Shown here: piece by piece, positions 7,625 to 14,221 of the stretch
How positions within the stretch are numbered: position 1 is the first letter of the stretch
Layout: each line of letters opens with the position of its first letter
Assembly: GCA_023253245.1 (NCBI GenBank)
Contig: JALRHB010000003.1
Location: 1 to 17,453 of the forward strand
From: Polynucleobacter sp.
GTDB taxonomy: Bacteria; Pseudomonadota; Gammaproteobacteria; Burkholderiales; Burkholderiaceae
DNA length: 17,453 nucleotides
Reading direction: 5' to 3'
Notes under the pieces: model-generated
Seen by the model: the letters and a program-made list of their open reading frames with translations, nothing else
Told to the model about the DNA's origin: nothing
Databases searched by the model: none
Position numbers and translations under genes: made by a program

Positions 7625-9058
7625 TTACTCGAGCTTGGAAGATGAGCGCTTTACAGGCTCGCCATTAATGAATGCTACTGCTTGAGAAAGCATAAAGTCA
7701 TCGGCGCTACCAAGTTCTACTGGTTTTTTGGCCTTATCTTTTTCTTTTTCTTCAGGAGTTTTCTTGGCATTTTTTTCTTCAATGCGTTGCAACTCTTCAA
7801 GGCGACGCTTTTCGCGATCGGCAATCAGCTTTTCTTCTGAAGATTGCTTATTGCGCAAATGTTTTTCACTATCAATTTCACGTGTGATGAGAACATCATC
7901 GGGATCACCATCCTTATTTTGATCAACTGCAATATCAGGCTTAATCCCATATGCCTGAATTGATCTGCCATTGGGCGTGTAGTAGTAAGCGGTCGTGATC
8001 TTTAAAGCTGAGTCACTGGTGAGGGGTCGAACAGTTTGAACGGATCCTTTGCCAAAAGTAGTTTTACCAATAATGGTCGCACGTTTATAGTCTTGCAAAG
8101 CTCCGGCAACAATTTCAGATGCAGATGCAGAGTAGGCATTAACCAATACCACCATTGGTAACTTCTTAAAGAGTGCTGGAACTCCAGCCAAGGGGTCGCC
8201 AGGTTCGCTTAGGCGGTACATCGCAGGCGTTGCATTAAATACTTGTTTGGAATCTGGTGTTTGACCTTTAGTCGAGACAATGACTGAATCTTCAGGCAAA
8301 AAGGCTGCCGCTACACCGACTGCGCCTTGCAATAGGCCGCCGCCATTATTCCGTAAGTCCAGAATGATGCCCTTAAGGTTGGGATTTTGATTGGCCAATT
8401 CAGTTAGTTTCTTAGCAAGATCTGGGACGGTTCTTTCTTGGAAGCTAGTCACTCTAACCCACGCAATATCTTTATCTAAAATTTTGGCTTTAACAGATTG
8501 AACTTTGATTTCTGCGCGAGTAATAGTTACGGGAAAGCTGCGCTCTTCACTTTTACGAAAAACTGTAAGCGTAATTTTTGTGCCCGGTGTGCCACGCATA
8601 GTGCGGACTGCTTTATCGAGTGACATACCTCGCACTGGTTTGTCATCAAGTCGGGTAATTAGGTCGCCTGCTTGTAAGCCAGCGCGAGCGGCTGGACTAT
8701 CTTCAATGGGATTAAGTACTTTAACAACGCCATCTTCAGAGGTAATTTCAATACCAAGGCCAGCAAATTTTCCGCTGGTTTGCTCCTGCATTTCAGAAAA
8801 ATCTTTTTTGTCTAAATAGGTAGAGTGCGGATCTAAACTGCTCACCATACCTTTGACAGCATCGGTTAGTAATTGTTTATCTTCAATGGGCTCTACATAC
8901 TCTCGTTTGATTTGAGCAAACACATTCGAAAGTGTACGCAGCTCGTCTAAAGGCAGAGTGCTACCCTGCTGAGCAGTTGCGGAGAGTTGGATAGTGGCAG
9001 CAACCCCGGCTATGAGGCCTACGGCTACAAGGGCAAAGTTCTTAAAAAATACACGCAT
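7625..9058 (-). CDS. S41-family carboxyl-terminal processing protease (CtpA/Prc-like)
   Basis: This is a 477-residue periplasmic serine protease. The N-terminus MRVFFKNFALVAVGLIAGVA is a signal peptide or membrane anchor ending near residue 28. A PDZ domain covers about residues 97-170 (FAGLGIEITSEDG ... AGDLITRLDDKPVRGMS), and the S41 catalytic domain follows. The Ser/Lys dyad is S312 (NAYSASASEI) and K337 (TTFGKGSVQ), with the 25-residue spacing of Prc and algal CtpA. From about residue 395 to 447 the chain is Lys/Glu-rich and probably helical or disordered, ahead of a conserved-looking end (SADDFMLSQAVAFING). The family processes C-termini of envelope proteins and acts on peptidoglycan-modifying enzymes. 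The start has an AAAGAAG ribosome-like site and lies 13 bases after gpmA. Confidence 0.94.
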   Translation of the reverse strand: MRVFFKNFALVAVGLIAGVAATIQLSATAQQGSTLPLDELRTLSNVFAQIKREYVEPIEDKQLLTDAVKGMVSSLDPHSTYLDKKDFSEMQEQTSGKFAGLGIEITSEDGVVKVLNPIEDSPAARAGLQAGDLITRLDDKPVRGMSLDKAVRTMRGTPGTKITLTVFRKSEERSFPVTITRAEIKVQSVKAKILDKDIAWVRVTSFQERTVPDLAKKLTELANQNPNLKGIILDLRNNGGGLLQGAVGVAAAFLPEDSVIVSTKGQTPDSKQVFNATPAMYRLSEPGDPLAGVPALFKKLPMVVLVNAYSASASEIVAGALQDYKRATIIGKTTFGKGSVQTVRPLTSDSALKITTAYYYTPNGRSIQAYGIKPDIAVDQNKDGDPDDVLITREIDSEKHLRNKQSSEEKLIADREKRRLEELQRIEEKNAKKTPEEKEKDKAKKPVELGSADDFMLSQAVAFINGEPVKRSSSKLE

Positions 9059-9071
9059 ACTTCTTTTTACC

Positions 9072-9761
9072 CTAATCCAAATAAAAATGTTGAATTGGTT
9101 TGAGGTTGTCGTCTAGTTCATAAACGAGCGGAATACCATTGGGAACATTAATTTCCATGATGTCCTCATCAGAAACCTGATCCAAATACTTGATGAGCGA
9201 GCGAATGCTATTGCCGTGGGCAACCAAAAGAACACGCTTGCCAGCTTTCAAAGCGGGAGCGATAGACTCATTCCACAATGGTAAAACCCGTTCAACATTA
9301 TCTTTTAAGCATTCTCCAAGGGGAATGTCGGAAGGTTGCAGTTTTTCATAACGGCGGTCATTTTTTGGATTGCGTTCATCATCCGCTTCAAGTAAAGGTG
9401 GCCGAACATCATATGAGCGACGCCAAATATGCACCTGTTGGTCACCATATTGAGCGGCAGTCTCCGCCTTATTCAGACCGGTAAGCGCCCCATAGTGACG
9501 TTCATTGAGTCTCCAGCTATGGACCACTGGCAACCACATTAAGTCCATGGTGTCCTGCACGTGCCAAAGAGTGCGTATAGCCCTTCTCAAAACGGAGGTG
9601 TAGGCCACGTCAAACTCATATCCAGCTTTGCGTAGGTTTTCACCTGCGGCTAGGGCTTGTTCGGTCCCCTTTGGGGTTAAGTCAACATCAGCCCAGCCTG
9701 TAAAGCGGTTTTCGAGGTTCCAGGCGGATTCGCCATGACGAATAAGGACAAGTTGTTTCAT
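9072..9761 (-). CDS. gpmA: 2,3-bisphosphoglycerate-dependent phosphoglycerate mutase
   Basis: This 229-residue glycolytic and gluconeogenic enzyme interconverts 3- and 2-phosphoglycerate. The catalytic histidine is His9 in LIRHGESAWN. Other active-site elements are the RFTGWADVDL block, E87 in LNERHYG, and the second histidine H182 in VAHGNSIRSL. It is the cofactor-dependent histidine-phosphatase form, and its length matches the roughly 230-250 residues of the family. It leads a minus-strand unit with the protease and moeB. No Shine-Dalgarno sequence precedes the ATG. A TAGAAT hexamer on the minus strand (9773 to 9768) ends exactly seven bases before the start codon, suggesting a leaderless message. 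Confidence 0.97.
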   Translation of the reverse strand: MKQLVLIRHGESAWNLENRFTGWADVDLTPKGTEQALAAGENLRKAGYEFDVAYTSVLRRAIRTLWHVQDTMDLMWLPVVHSWRLNERHYGALTGLNKAETAAQYGDQQVHIWRRSYDVRPPLLEADDERNPKNDRRYEKLQPSDIPLGECLKDNVERVLPLWNESIAPALKAGKRVLLVAHGNSIRSLIKYLDQVSDEDIMEINVPNGIPLVYELDDNLKPIQHFYLD

Positions 9762-9767
9762 AGAGCC

Positions 9768-9773
9768 ATTCTA
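9768..9773 (-). promoter_or_regulatory. -10 element (TAGAAT) of gpmA, likely leaderless
   Basis: Read on the minus strand, 9773 to 9768 is TAGAAT, a five-of-six match to the -10 consensus. Seven bases further is 9761, the A of the gpmA ATG. It shares two bases with the plus-strand TATAAT of the divergent rhodanese gene. No clear -35 is seen. Confidence 0.45.
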
Positions 9774-9777
9774 TAAT
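9772..9777 (+). promoter_or_regulatory. -10 element (TATAAT) of the rhodanese operon, likely leaderless
   Basis: A perfect TATAAT lies at 9772-9777. The predicted start of transcription, seven bases on, is A9784, the first base of the ATG chosen for the rhodanese gene. There is no Shine-Dalgarno site. No -35 is seen at the usual 17-base spacing; TTGTTT at 9753-9758 is only 13 bases away. Confidence 0.6.
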
Positions 9778-9783
9778 CCAGTG

Positions 9784-10197
9784 ATGAACTTTCTCACACA
9801 ATTTGACAATTTAGCGCTCATCGCCCTGATGTTGGTATCAGGTTTGGCGCTTTTCTTCCCTACATTATCTACGCTTATTGGTGGAAAAGGCTTGTCCCCA
9901 ACGGAGGCGACTATCTTGATTAATCGCCGTAAAGCTGCTGTTTTGGACCTGCGTCCTGAAACGGACTTTAAGGTGGGGCATTTGCCTGGTTCAAAACATA
10001 TTCTGGCCTCCCAAATTTCATCAGGGATAGATAAGATGAAATTAGATCGTAAAAACCCCGTTATTTTGGTCTGTCATTCTGGGGTTAGTGCCCGCAAAGT
10101 TGTGCCTGAGCTGCAGAAAATGGGCTTTGCTGAAGTCTTCGTTTTGGATGGTGGAGTTCAGGCATGGCAGGCTTCCGATTTGCCATTGGTTAAATAA
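9784..10197 (+). CDS. Membrane-anchored rhodanese-like protein
   Basis: This is a 137-residue protein with one N-terminal membrane segment (about residues 9-33, ALIALMLVSGLALFFPTLS) and a single rhodanese domain. The domain shows AAVLDLRPETDFKVGHLPGS and VILVCHSGVSARKV, with the catalytic cysteine at residue 97, and ends in LDGGVQAWQASDLPL. Rhodaneses carry sulfane sulfur on this cysteine; the in vivo donor and acceptor here are unknown. The domain is probably cytoplasmic or membrane-associated. I start at the ATG at 9784 because a perfect TATAAT ends seven bases before it; the adjacent GTG at 9781 would add one residue. It leads the operon with grxC, secB and gpsA, an order familiar in Betaproteobacteria. 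Confidence 0.92.
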   Translation: MNFLTQFDNLALIALMLVSGLALFFPTLSTLIGGKGLSPTEATILINRRKAAVLDLRPETDFKVGHLPGSKHILASQISSGIDKMKLDRKNPVILVCHSGVSARKVVPELQKMGFAEVFVLDGGVQAWQASDLPLVK

Positions 10198-10212
10198 TTC
10201 ATAGGTCACCCC

Positions 10213-10467
10213 ATGCCTCCAGTCACGATGTATAGCACTCAAGTCTGTCCATATTGTGTAATGGCAGAAAAGCTCCTGCAAAAGAAAGGCGTTGCTAACT
10301 TAGAGAAGATTTTGATTGATCGAGATCCATCTCAACGCGAGATTATGATGACCCGCACCGGACGTCGCACTGTTCCCCAAATTTATATTGGCGAAGTCCA
10401 TGTTGGTGGTTATGACGATTTGCTTGCCCTAGATCGTGCCGGCAAACTAGACCCACTTTTAGCTTAA
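10213..10467 (+). CDS. grxC: Glutaredoxin 3
   Basis: This is an 84-residue dithiol glutaredoxin that reduces protein disulfides and glutathione mixed disulfides at the expense of glutathione. The active site CPYC is at residues 12-15 in MYSTQVCPYCVMAEKLL. The cis-proline block RRTVPQIYIG (around residues 55-64) and the GGYDDL glutathione-binding motif follow. Length and motifs match GrxC. It begins 15 bases after the rhodanese stop, with AGGT at 10203-10206 as a modest ribosome site. Placement between a rhodanese gene and secB is common in this group of bacteria. The glutathione it needs is made by gshA and gshB elsewhere in this window. Confidence 0.95.
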   Translation: MPPVTMYSTQVCPYCVMAEKLLQKKGVANLEKILIDRDPSQREIMMTRTGRRTVPQIYIGEVHVGGYDDLLALDRAGKLDPLLA

Positions 10468-10488
10468 AAATTTATTAAAAGGCTTTTT

Positions 10489-11010
10489 ATGACCGAACAA
10501 ACTACCTCAACTGCAGATGGCATTGATAGCTCAAAAGAGCCTAGTTTTCGTATTCAACGGATTTATCTAAAAGACCTATCTCTCGAGCAGCCACATGCAC
10601 CACAAATCTTGTTGGTTTCTGCTGAGCCTTCAGTTGAAGTCGAGGTAGATGTTGCTGTTACCCGTTTGGGCGATGAAATTTTTGAAGTGGCACTAATTGC
10701 CACTGTTACTGCTAAGGTAGACAGCAAGGTGCTTTTCTTAGTCGAGGCTAAGCAGGCAGGTATCTTTGAGTTTAGCAATATTCCACCCGAGCAGATCGAT
10801 CCAATGCTTGGTATTGCATGTCCTACTATTTTGTATCCATATCTGCGATCCAATATTGCCGATACTATTAGTCGTGCCGGCTTCCAGCCGATTCATTTGA
10901 ATGAAATTAATTTCCATGGCATGTATGAGCATCGCATGATGCAAGCGCAGCAAGCAGCGCAGAATGAGAGTAATTCTGCTGAGGAAAGCAAAATCATTCT
11001 TCCGCATTAA
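10489..11010 (+). CDS. secB: Protein-export chaperone SecB
   Basis: This is a 173-residue SecB, the tetrameric cytoplasmic chaperone that keeps secretory precursors unfolded and delivers them to SecA. Characteristic blocks are FRIQRIYLKDLSLEQPHAPQ (about residues 21-40), the glycine-poor beta-strand region EVEVDVAVTRL, and the GIACPTILYPYLRSNIADTI block (about residues 108-127). The C-terminal helix has a Gln/Ala-rich end. It is slightly longer than the 155-residue E. coli protein because of a polar N-terminal extension and a longer tail. AAAAGG at 10477-10482 is a clear ribosome site six bases from the ATG. gpsA follows 25 bases after the stop, as in many proteobacteria including E. coli. 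Confidence 0.96.
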   Translation: MTEQTTSTADGIDSSKEPSFRIQRIYLKDLSLEQPHAPQILLVSAEPSVEVEVDVAVTRLGDEIFEVALIATVTAKVDSKVLFLVEAKQAGIFEFSNIPPEQIDPMLGIACPTILYPYLRSNIADTISRAGFQPIHLNEINFHGMYEHRMMQAQQAAQNESNSAEESKIILPH

Positions 11011-11035
11011 GAGTTCTATCAAAAGCTCACAGATC

Positions 11036-12058
11036 ATGAAAGTGACACTGCTTGGAGCTGGTTCTTGGGGTACCGCTATGGCTGCACAAGCAGCCCGCCA
11101 TCTTCATAATGGTGCCGTTTGTTTGTGGTCACGCGATGCCGATCAATTAAATGAGATTGGCAATACTGGCCAGAATGCTGCCTACTTACAAGGCGTAGAG
11201 TTACCCAAGAGTCTTGAGCTTGAATCTAATCTTGAACATGCAGTTTCCCGACTTTCTCAAGAGGATTTGTTGGTAATTGCTACCCCAATGTCTGGGTTGT
11301 CTGAGACTATTGCAAAGGTCTTGCACTTAGCAACTCACCCACTCAATATTATTTGGTTATGCAAAGGCTTAGAACCTGATACGGCTTTATTGCCGCATCA
11401 AGTAGTGGCTCGTGAAGACCAGTTACATAGTCATGGTTTGCAACATTCATACGGCGCATTATCTGGTCCAAGTTTTGCTCAAGAAGTTGGCAAAGGTATG
11501 CCGTGCGCATTAACTGTCGCGAGCCAGTCAAACAGTTTATGTACGATTGTTCAAAGCGCTTTTCACCATGGCAATATGCGCATTTATGCGAGTGATGATT
11601 TGATTGGTGTTGAATTAGGTGGCGCGGTAAAAAATGTCTTGGCTATTGCCGCTGGTATTGGTGACGGCTTAGATCTTGGTCTTAATGCCCGGGCTGCTGT
11701 TCTCACGCGTGGTCTCGCTGAGATGATGCGTTTAGTCAAAGCTGCGGGTGGTAGATCCGAAACCTGTATGGGCCTTACTGGTGTTGGTGATTTGATATTA
11801 ACTGCCACAGGTGATTTATCCCGCAATCGTAGAGTTGGCCTGGCCTTAGCTGCTGGCCAACCTTTATCTAAAGTGTTGGGTAGCTTGGGACATGTTGCTG
11901 AGGGTGTTTTGTGTGCATCCGCAGTAAATAGCTTGGCAACTCGCCTGAATGTAGAGATGCCTATAACCGCAATGATGGTTGAAGTTTTATCAGGCGCGTT
12001 AGATCCAAAAGATGCAGTGAAGAAATTAATGGGGCGCGACCCCAAAGTTGAAGTGTAG
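11036..12058 (+). CDS. gpsA: NAD(P)-dependent glycerol-3-phosphate dehydrogenase
   Basis: This 340-residue enzyme reduces dihydroxyacetone phosphate to sn-glycerol 3-phosphate, the backbone for phospholipid synthesis. The dinucleotide-binding loop is at the very N-terminus (MKVTLLGAGSWGTAMA). The block YGALSGPSFAQEVGKGMPCA (about residues 138-157) is the conserved substrate-domain signature. GVELGGAVKNVLAIAAGIGD (about residues 189-208) carries the catalytic lysine, followed by NARAAVLTRGLAEM. The frame is open 24 codons further upstream into secB, but that extension would precede the Rossmann loop, which normally starts the protein, so ATG 11036 is chosen. The start lacks a good ribosome site. 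The gene converges on trmL with a seven-base gap and no visible terminator. Confidence 0.96.
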   Translation: MKVTLLGAGSWGTAMAAQAARHLHNGAVCLWSRDADQLNEIGNTGQNAAYLQGVELPKSLELESNLEHAVSRLSQEDLLVIATPMSGLSETIAKVLHLATHPLNIIWLCKGLEPDTALLPHQVVAREDQLHSHGLQHSYGALSGPSFAQEVGKGMPCALTVASQSNSLCTIVQSAFHHGNMRIYASDDLIGVELGGAVKNVLAIAAGIGDGLDLGLNARAAVLTRGLAEMMRLVKAAGGRSETCMGLTGVGDLILTATGDLSRNRRVGLALAAGQPLSKVLGSLGHVAEGVLCASAVNSLATRLNVEMPITAMMVEVLSGALDPKDAVKKLMGRDPKVEV

Positions 12059-12065
12059 TTTTCTC

Positions 12066-12536
12066 TCAGTTGCCACCAGCAAGCCCATTCTGGCGCCAGG
12101 CTTCGTAAACCACAATTGCAACTGTATTAGACAGGTTTAAGCTTCTACTGCTATTTTGCATAGCTAAGCGCATGCGATTGTTTGGGGAAATGGTATTTCT
12201 CACTTCATCCGAAATACCTTTGGTTTCGGAACCAAAAACAAAATAATCATTAGGCAAATACTGACCTTCATAAAACTTGCCTGAGCCTTTGGTTGTGAGC
12301 GCAAAGATACGATCAAGCGTGGGCTGTTCGTTTTCCAGAAACGCTAACCAGTTACCATGAATTTTTACTTTGGCAAATTCATGGTAATCCAATCCTGCGC
12401 GCCGTAGCTTGGCATCCTCCATCGGAAAGCCAAGTGGCTCGATCAAATGTAACTGAGCACCCGTATTAGCGCATAGGCGAATGATATTGCCTGTATTGGG
12501 TGGTATTTCAGGTTCAAATAAAACGATATTAAACAT
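12066..12536 (-). CDS. trmL: tRNA (cytidine(34)-2'-O)-methyltransferase TrmL
   Basis: This 156-residue SPOUT-class RNA methyltransferase modifies the 2'-O of the wobble nucleotide in certain leucine tRNAs, using S-adenosylmethionine. The N-terminal MFNIVLFEPEIPPNTGNIIR is the family signature. The trefoil-knot SAM site is formed by FVFGSETKGI (about residues 99-108) and RSLNLSNTVAIVVYEAWRQ (about residues 133-151). The length equals that of E. coli TrmL (157 residues), with no added RNA-binding domain. The start codon lies two bases after the comF stop, so the two genes are probably co-transcribed and translationally coupled. Confidence 0.95.
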   Translation of the reverse strand: MFNIVLFEPEIPPNTGNIIRLCANTGAQLHLIEPLGFPMEDAKLRRAGLDYHEFAKVKIHGNWLAFLENEQPTLDRIFALTTKGSGKFYEGQYLPNDYFVFGSETKGISDEVRNTISPNNRMRLAMQNSSRSLNLSNTVAIVVYEAWRQNGLAGGN

Positions 12537-12538
12537 GG

Positions 12539-13303
12539 CTAACTTTTAAGATGCCTTTCTGAGTCTTGAATCAGTGTTCTTAGTAAAACCCAATTAATCA
12601 CACGAGAAACACCATTGTCCTTCAGAATGCGTGCAATTTCATTTAAGGTTGCACCACTAGTCATGACATCGTCAAAGACCACAACAGTTTGATCTTCTAG
12701 CAATTTCTGATAAACAGGATTGATATAAAACTGGCCCTGAATCATCCTTTGTCGATTGATTCTTGTTTCAGATGCTTGTTGATGTGAGTGACGGTGGCGC
12801 TTCAAAATATGAGGATTTTTTTGCAAAAATTTGCTGCAGTGAATTTTTCTGGCGATTTCCCAGCTTTGATTAAATCCTCGCGCCCATAACTTTCCTTGAC
12901 TTAACGGGACCGGCAAAAGGTAGCCTTCGATGTTTCCTTGGTCACCGGCTGGACTTAATGCATTCCATGCAAAAGCAAGACCGCTTGCATGAAATAGGCG
13001 CCTTTGAAATTTGAGTTCAAGTAGTGATTTTTGAAGGCGTCCCTCATATCGGTCTAGGCAATAGCTTTCATCAAAATAAGGGGGATTTTGAGTGCACTCT
13101 AGACATTCGTGATTTATTACTTCAGAAGGATTTAATAAGTTAGCGCAACGACGACAACACTCGTAGTTTGAGAGTTGCTCATGCGCCAATAGTTTGATGC
13201 AATCAATACAAATCTGTTGATCTTGAAATACCCCGCACACAATGCAGCCAGTAGGCAAAATGCGGGCGCAAATGGAATGGAAAAAATTCTGAAGCTTAGT
13301 CAT
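12539..13303 (-). CDS. comF: ComF-family phosphoribosyltransferase-like protein
   Basis: This is a 254-residue ComF-family protein. The N-terminal zinc-binding region has four CxxC pairs: C20/C23, C32/C35, C50/C53 and C67/C70. The C-terminal half is a type-I phosphoribosyltransferase fold with the PRPP loop VVVFDDVMTSGATLNEIA near residue 210. The LLPVPLSQGKLWARGFNQS block (about residues 142-160) is also typical. ComF homologues are needed for DNA uptake and transformation in several naturally competent bacteria; the exact biochemical role is unsettled. I use the ATG at 13303. The frame is open to a TTG at 13339, but that would overlap the divergent gene and lie upstream of the putative promoter. 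The presence of comF alone does not prove competence. Confidence 0.92.
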   Translation of the reverse strand: MTKLQNFFHSICARILPTGCIVCGVFQDQQICIDCIKLLAHEQLSNYECCRRCANLLNPSEVINHECLECTQNPPYFDESYCLDRYEGRLQKSLLELKFQRRLFHASGLAFAWNALSPAGDQGNIEGYLLPVPLSQGKLWARGFNQSWEIARKIHCSKFLQKNPHILKRHRHSHQQASETRINRQRMIQGQFYINPVYQKLLEDQTVVVFDDVMTSGATLNEIARILKDNGVSRVINWVLLRTLIQDSERHLKS

Positions 13304-13312
13304 GGGGCGCTG

Positions 13313-13318
13313 AGTATA
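13313..13318 (-). promoter_or_regulatory. -10 element (TATACT) of comF-trmL within a palindrome
   Basis: The palindrome AGTATACT (13313-13320) reads TATACT on both strands. On the minus strand the hexamer runs 13318 to 13313, putting the predicted transcript start about 13306 to 13303, at or three bases before the comF ATG. TTGGTT on the minus strand, 15 bases upstream of the hexamer, is a possible weak -35. Confidence 0.45.
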
Positions 13319-13320
13319 CT
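13315..13320 (+). promoter_or_regulatory. -10 element (TATACT) of the BioC-like gene, likely leaderless
   Basis: TATACT at 13315-13320 ends seven bases before A13327, the first base of the BioC-like start codon. No Shine-Dalgarno sequence and no strong -35 are visible. It uses the same eight-base palindrome as the comF promoter on the opposite strand. Confidence 0.5.
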
Positions 13321-13326
13321 GAGCCA

Positions 13327-14130
13327 ATGACCCAACCAATCAGATGGCTTCAGAACGAAATTGCAGACCGTATGTTGCAAAAGCTAGAGATCGTTAAGCT
13401 CGATGTTAAGAATGTTTTGGTGGTCCCTGACTTTCTTGGCGAGCACGCCCGAGCGCTATCAAAGCGTTTCTTAAAATCCCGTTTACATAGCTTGCATGAA
13501 GCTGACTTATCTGGTTTGTCATTATGGAAATTTAGAGTGTCGCGTTTATGGCACTCTCGATTTGCATCAAGCTACTCATCACCTTTTGATATCTACAAAA
13601 TCACGGGGCGCCTGCCACTACAAGATAATTCCGTAGATTTGGTGTTTAGCGTTTTATTAATTCAAGATTTACCTGACCCTAGGCATTTTTTAAAAGAATG
13701 CCGGCGTGTTCTTAAAGAGGGTGGATTGTTAACATTTAGCTATCTGGGTCCAGACACTGCGAAAGAATTAAGGTTAGAACCTTTTTCAAAAAACCTTGAC
13801 TTGCAAACCTTACCAAGTTCATGGGATATGCACGATATGGGTGATGCTTTATTGGGCGAGGGATTCTCTGACCCGGTTATGGACATGGAGTTCTTGGGTC
13901 TTGACTACGAAAACGACTCCCTCTTGCTTGAGGACATCAAAGCATTAAATTTGACTGGAAAAAAAGCCATTGAGGCAGTCCAGATGGAGGCTTTGCCTAA
14001 AAAATTAAGCTTGGAAGTGGTTTACGGGCATGCTTGGGTTATCGGCAAACACCTCTCTAAAGCACAAGATCATGTGGCCTATATTGATCCAAATCAAATC
14101 GGGCGCATTACTAGGAGTGATTCTGCTTAA
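13327..14130 (+). CDS. BioC-like class I methyltransferase-fold protein, possibly degenerate
   Basis: This 267-residue protein resembles BioC and the Methyltransf_11 family in its middle section: GRLPLQDNSVDLVFSVLLIQ (about residues 94-113), FLKECRRVLKEGGLLTFSYL (121-140) and GPDTAKELR (141-149). The last is close to the LGPGTLxEL block of BioC, the malonyl-ACP O-methyltransferase that starts pimelate synthesis for biotin. However, the place where the glycine-rich SAM loop (motif I, usually VLDxGxGxG) should be reads VLVVPDFLGEHARAL (residues 30-44), which keeps few of the expected glycines and acids. It may bind SAM weakly, have changed function, or be inactive. No other bio genes are in the window. 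It faces comF across a 23-base gap with a shared promoter. I name the fold with confidence, the activity not. Confidence 0.75.
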   Translation: MTQPIRWLQNEIADRMLQKLEIVKLDVKNVLVVPDFLGEHARALSKRFLKSRLHSLHEADLSGLSLWKFRVSRLWHSRFASSYSSPFDIYKITGRLPLQDNSVDLVFSVLLIQDLPDPRHFLKECRRVLKEGGLLTFSYLGPDTAKELRLEPFSKNLDLQTLPSSWDMHDMGDALLGEGFSDPVMDMEFLGLDYENDSLLLEDIKALNLTGKKAIEAVQMEALPKKLSLEVVYGHAWVIGKHLSKAQDHVAYIDPNQIGRITRSDSA

Positions 14131-14132
14131 GT

Positions 14133-14144
14133 GTAAGCGCTTAC
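14133..14144. repeat. 12-base perfect palindrome after the BioC-like gene
   Basis: GTAAGCGCTTAC reads identically on both strands and begins two bases after the stop of the BioC-like gene. No U-tract follows directly (ACTATCTTTTAAA), so it is a poor terminator. It could be a protein-binding site in the region upstream of the cox promoter, or chance. Confidence 0.4.
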
Positions 14145-14161
14145 TATCTTTTAAACCTTTA

Positions 14162-14184
14162 TCAAGGTTGAGCTCGTCAAGGTT
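14162..14184 (+). repeat. Direct repeat TCAAGGTT x2 upstream of the cox promoter
   Basis: TCAAGGTT occurs at 14162-14169 and again at 14177-14184, 15 bases start to start. The second copy ends nine bases before the putative -35. The location fits an activator site, but the protein is unknown and two eight-base copies could be coincidence. Confidence 0.35.
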
Positions 14185-14192
14185 AACCCGGT

Positions 14193-14221
14193 TTGTTGTT
14201 GCGCCTAAATAACCCTATAAT
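14193..14221 (+). promoter_or_regulatory. Promoter of the cytochrome oxidase operon
   Basis: A perfect TATAAT at 14216-14221 lies 17 bases after TTGTTG (14193-14198), a weak -35. Transcription would start near 14228 and leave a leader of about 83 bases before coxB, unlike the leaderless pattern at other promoters here. I see no convincing riboswitch or terminator-like structure in that leader. The rest of the 180-base gap holds only the palindrome and the direct repeat listed separately. Confidence 0.6.

Noticed and set aside
7728..7922. 64-residue plus-strand frame opposite the protease C-terminus
   Set aside because: It is the complement of the Lys/Glu-rich tail, which automatically gives Ser/Phe-rich open reading.
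10964..11035. Longer gpsA frame starting at 10964 inside secB
   Set aside because: The dinucleotide-binding loop normally starts at the N-terminus of GpsA, as it does from ATG 11036. The extra 24 residues are a shadow of the secB end.
11584..12045. 153-residue open frame on the minus strand opposite gpsA
   Set aside because: It lies wholly inside gpsA, has a composition typical of an antisense shadow (Pro/Ala/Lys/Arg/Ser-rich) and no recognisable domain or start signal.
12090..12099. Palindrome CTGGCGCCAG near the end of trmL as a possible terminator
   Set aside because: It lies within the trmL coding sequence, has no T-tract on either side, and a ten-base palindrome is plausible by chance.
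13304..13339. Longer comF frame from TTG 13339
   Set aside because: It would overlap the divergent BioC-like gene and start upstream of the putative shared -10; the ATG at 13303 gives the normal N-terminus.
14030..14212. 60-residue frame overlapping the end of the BioC-like gene and the gap before coxB
   Set aside because: More than half overlaps the BioC-like gene out of frame; the rest is the cox upstream region. No ribosome site, no domain, and Ser/Leu/Lys-rich content typical of chance.
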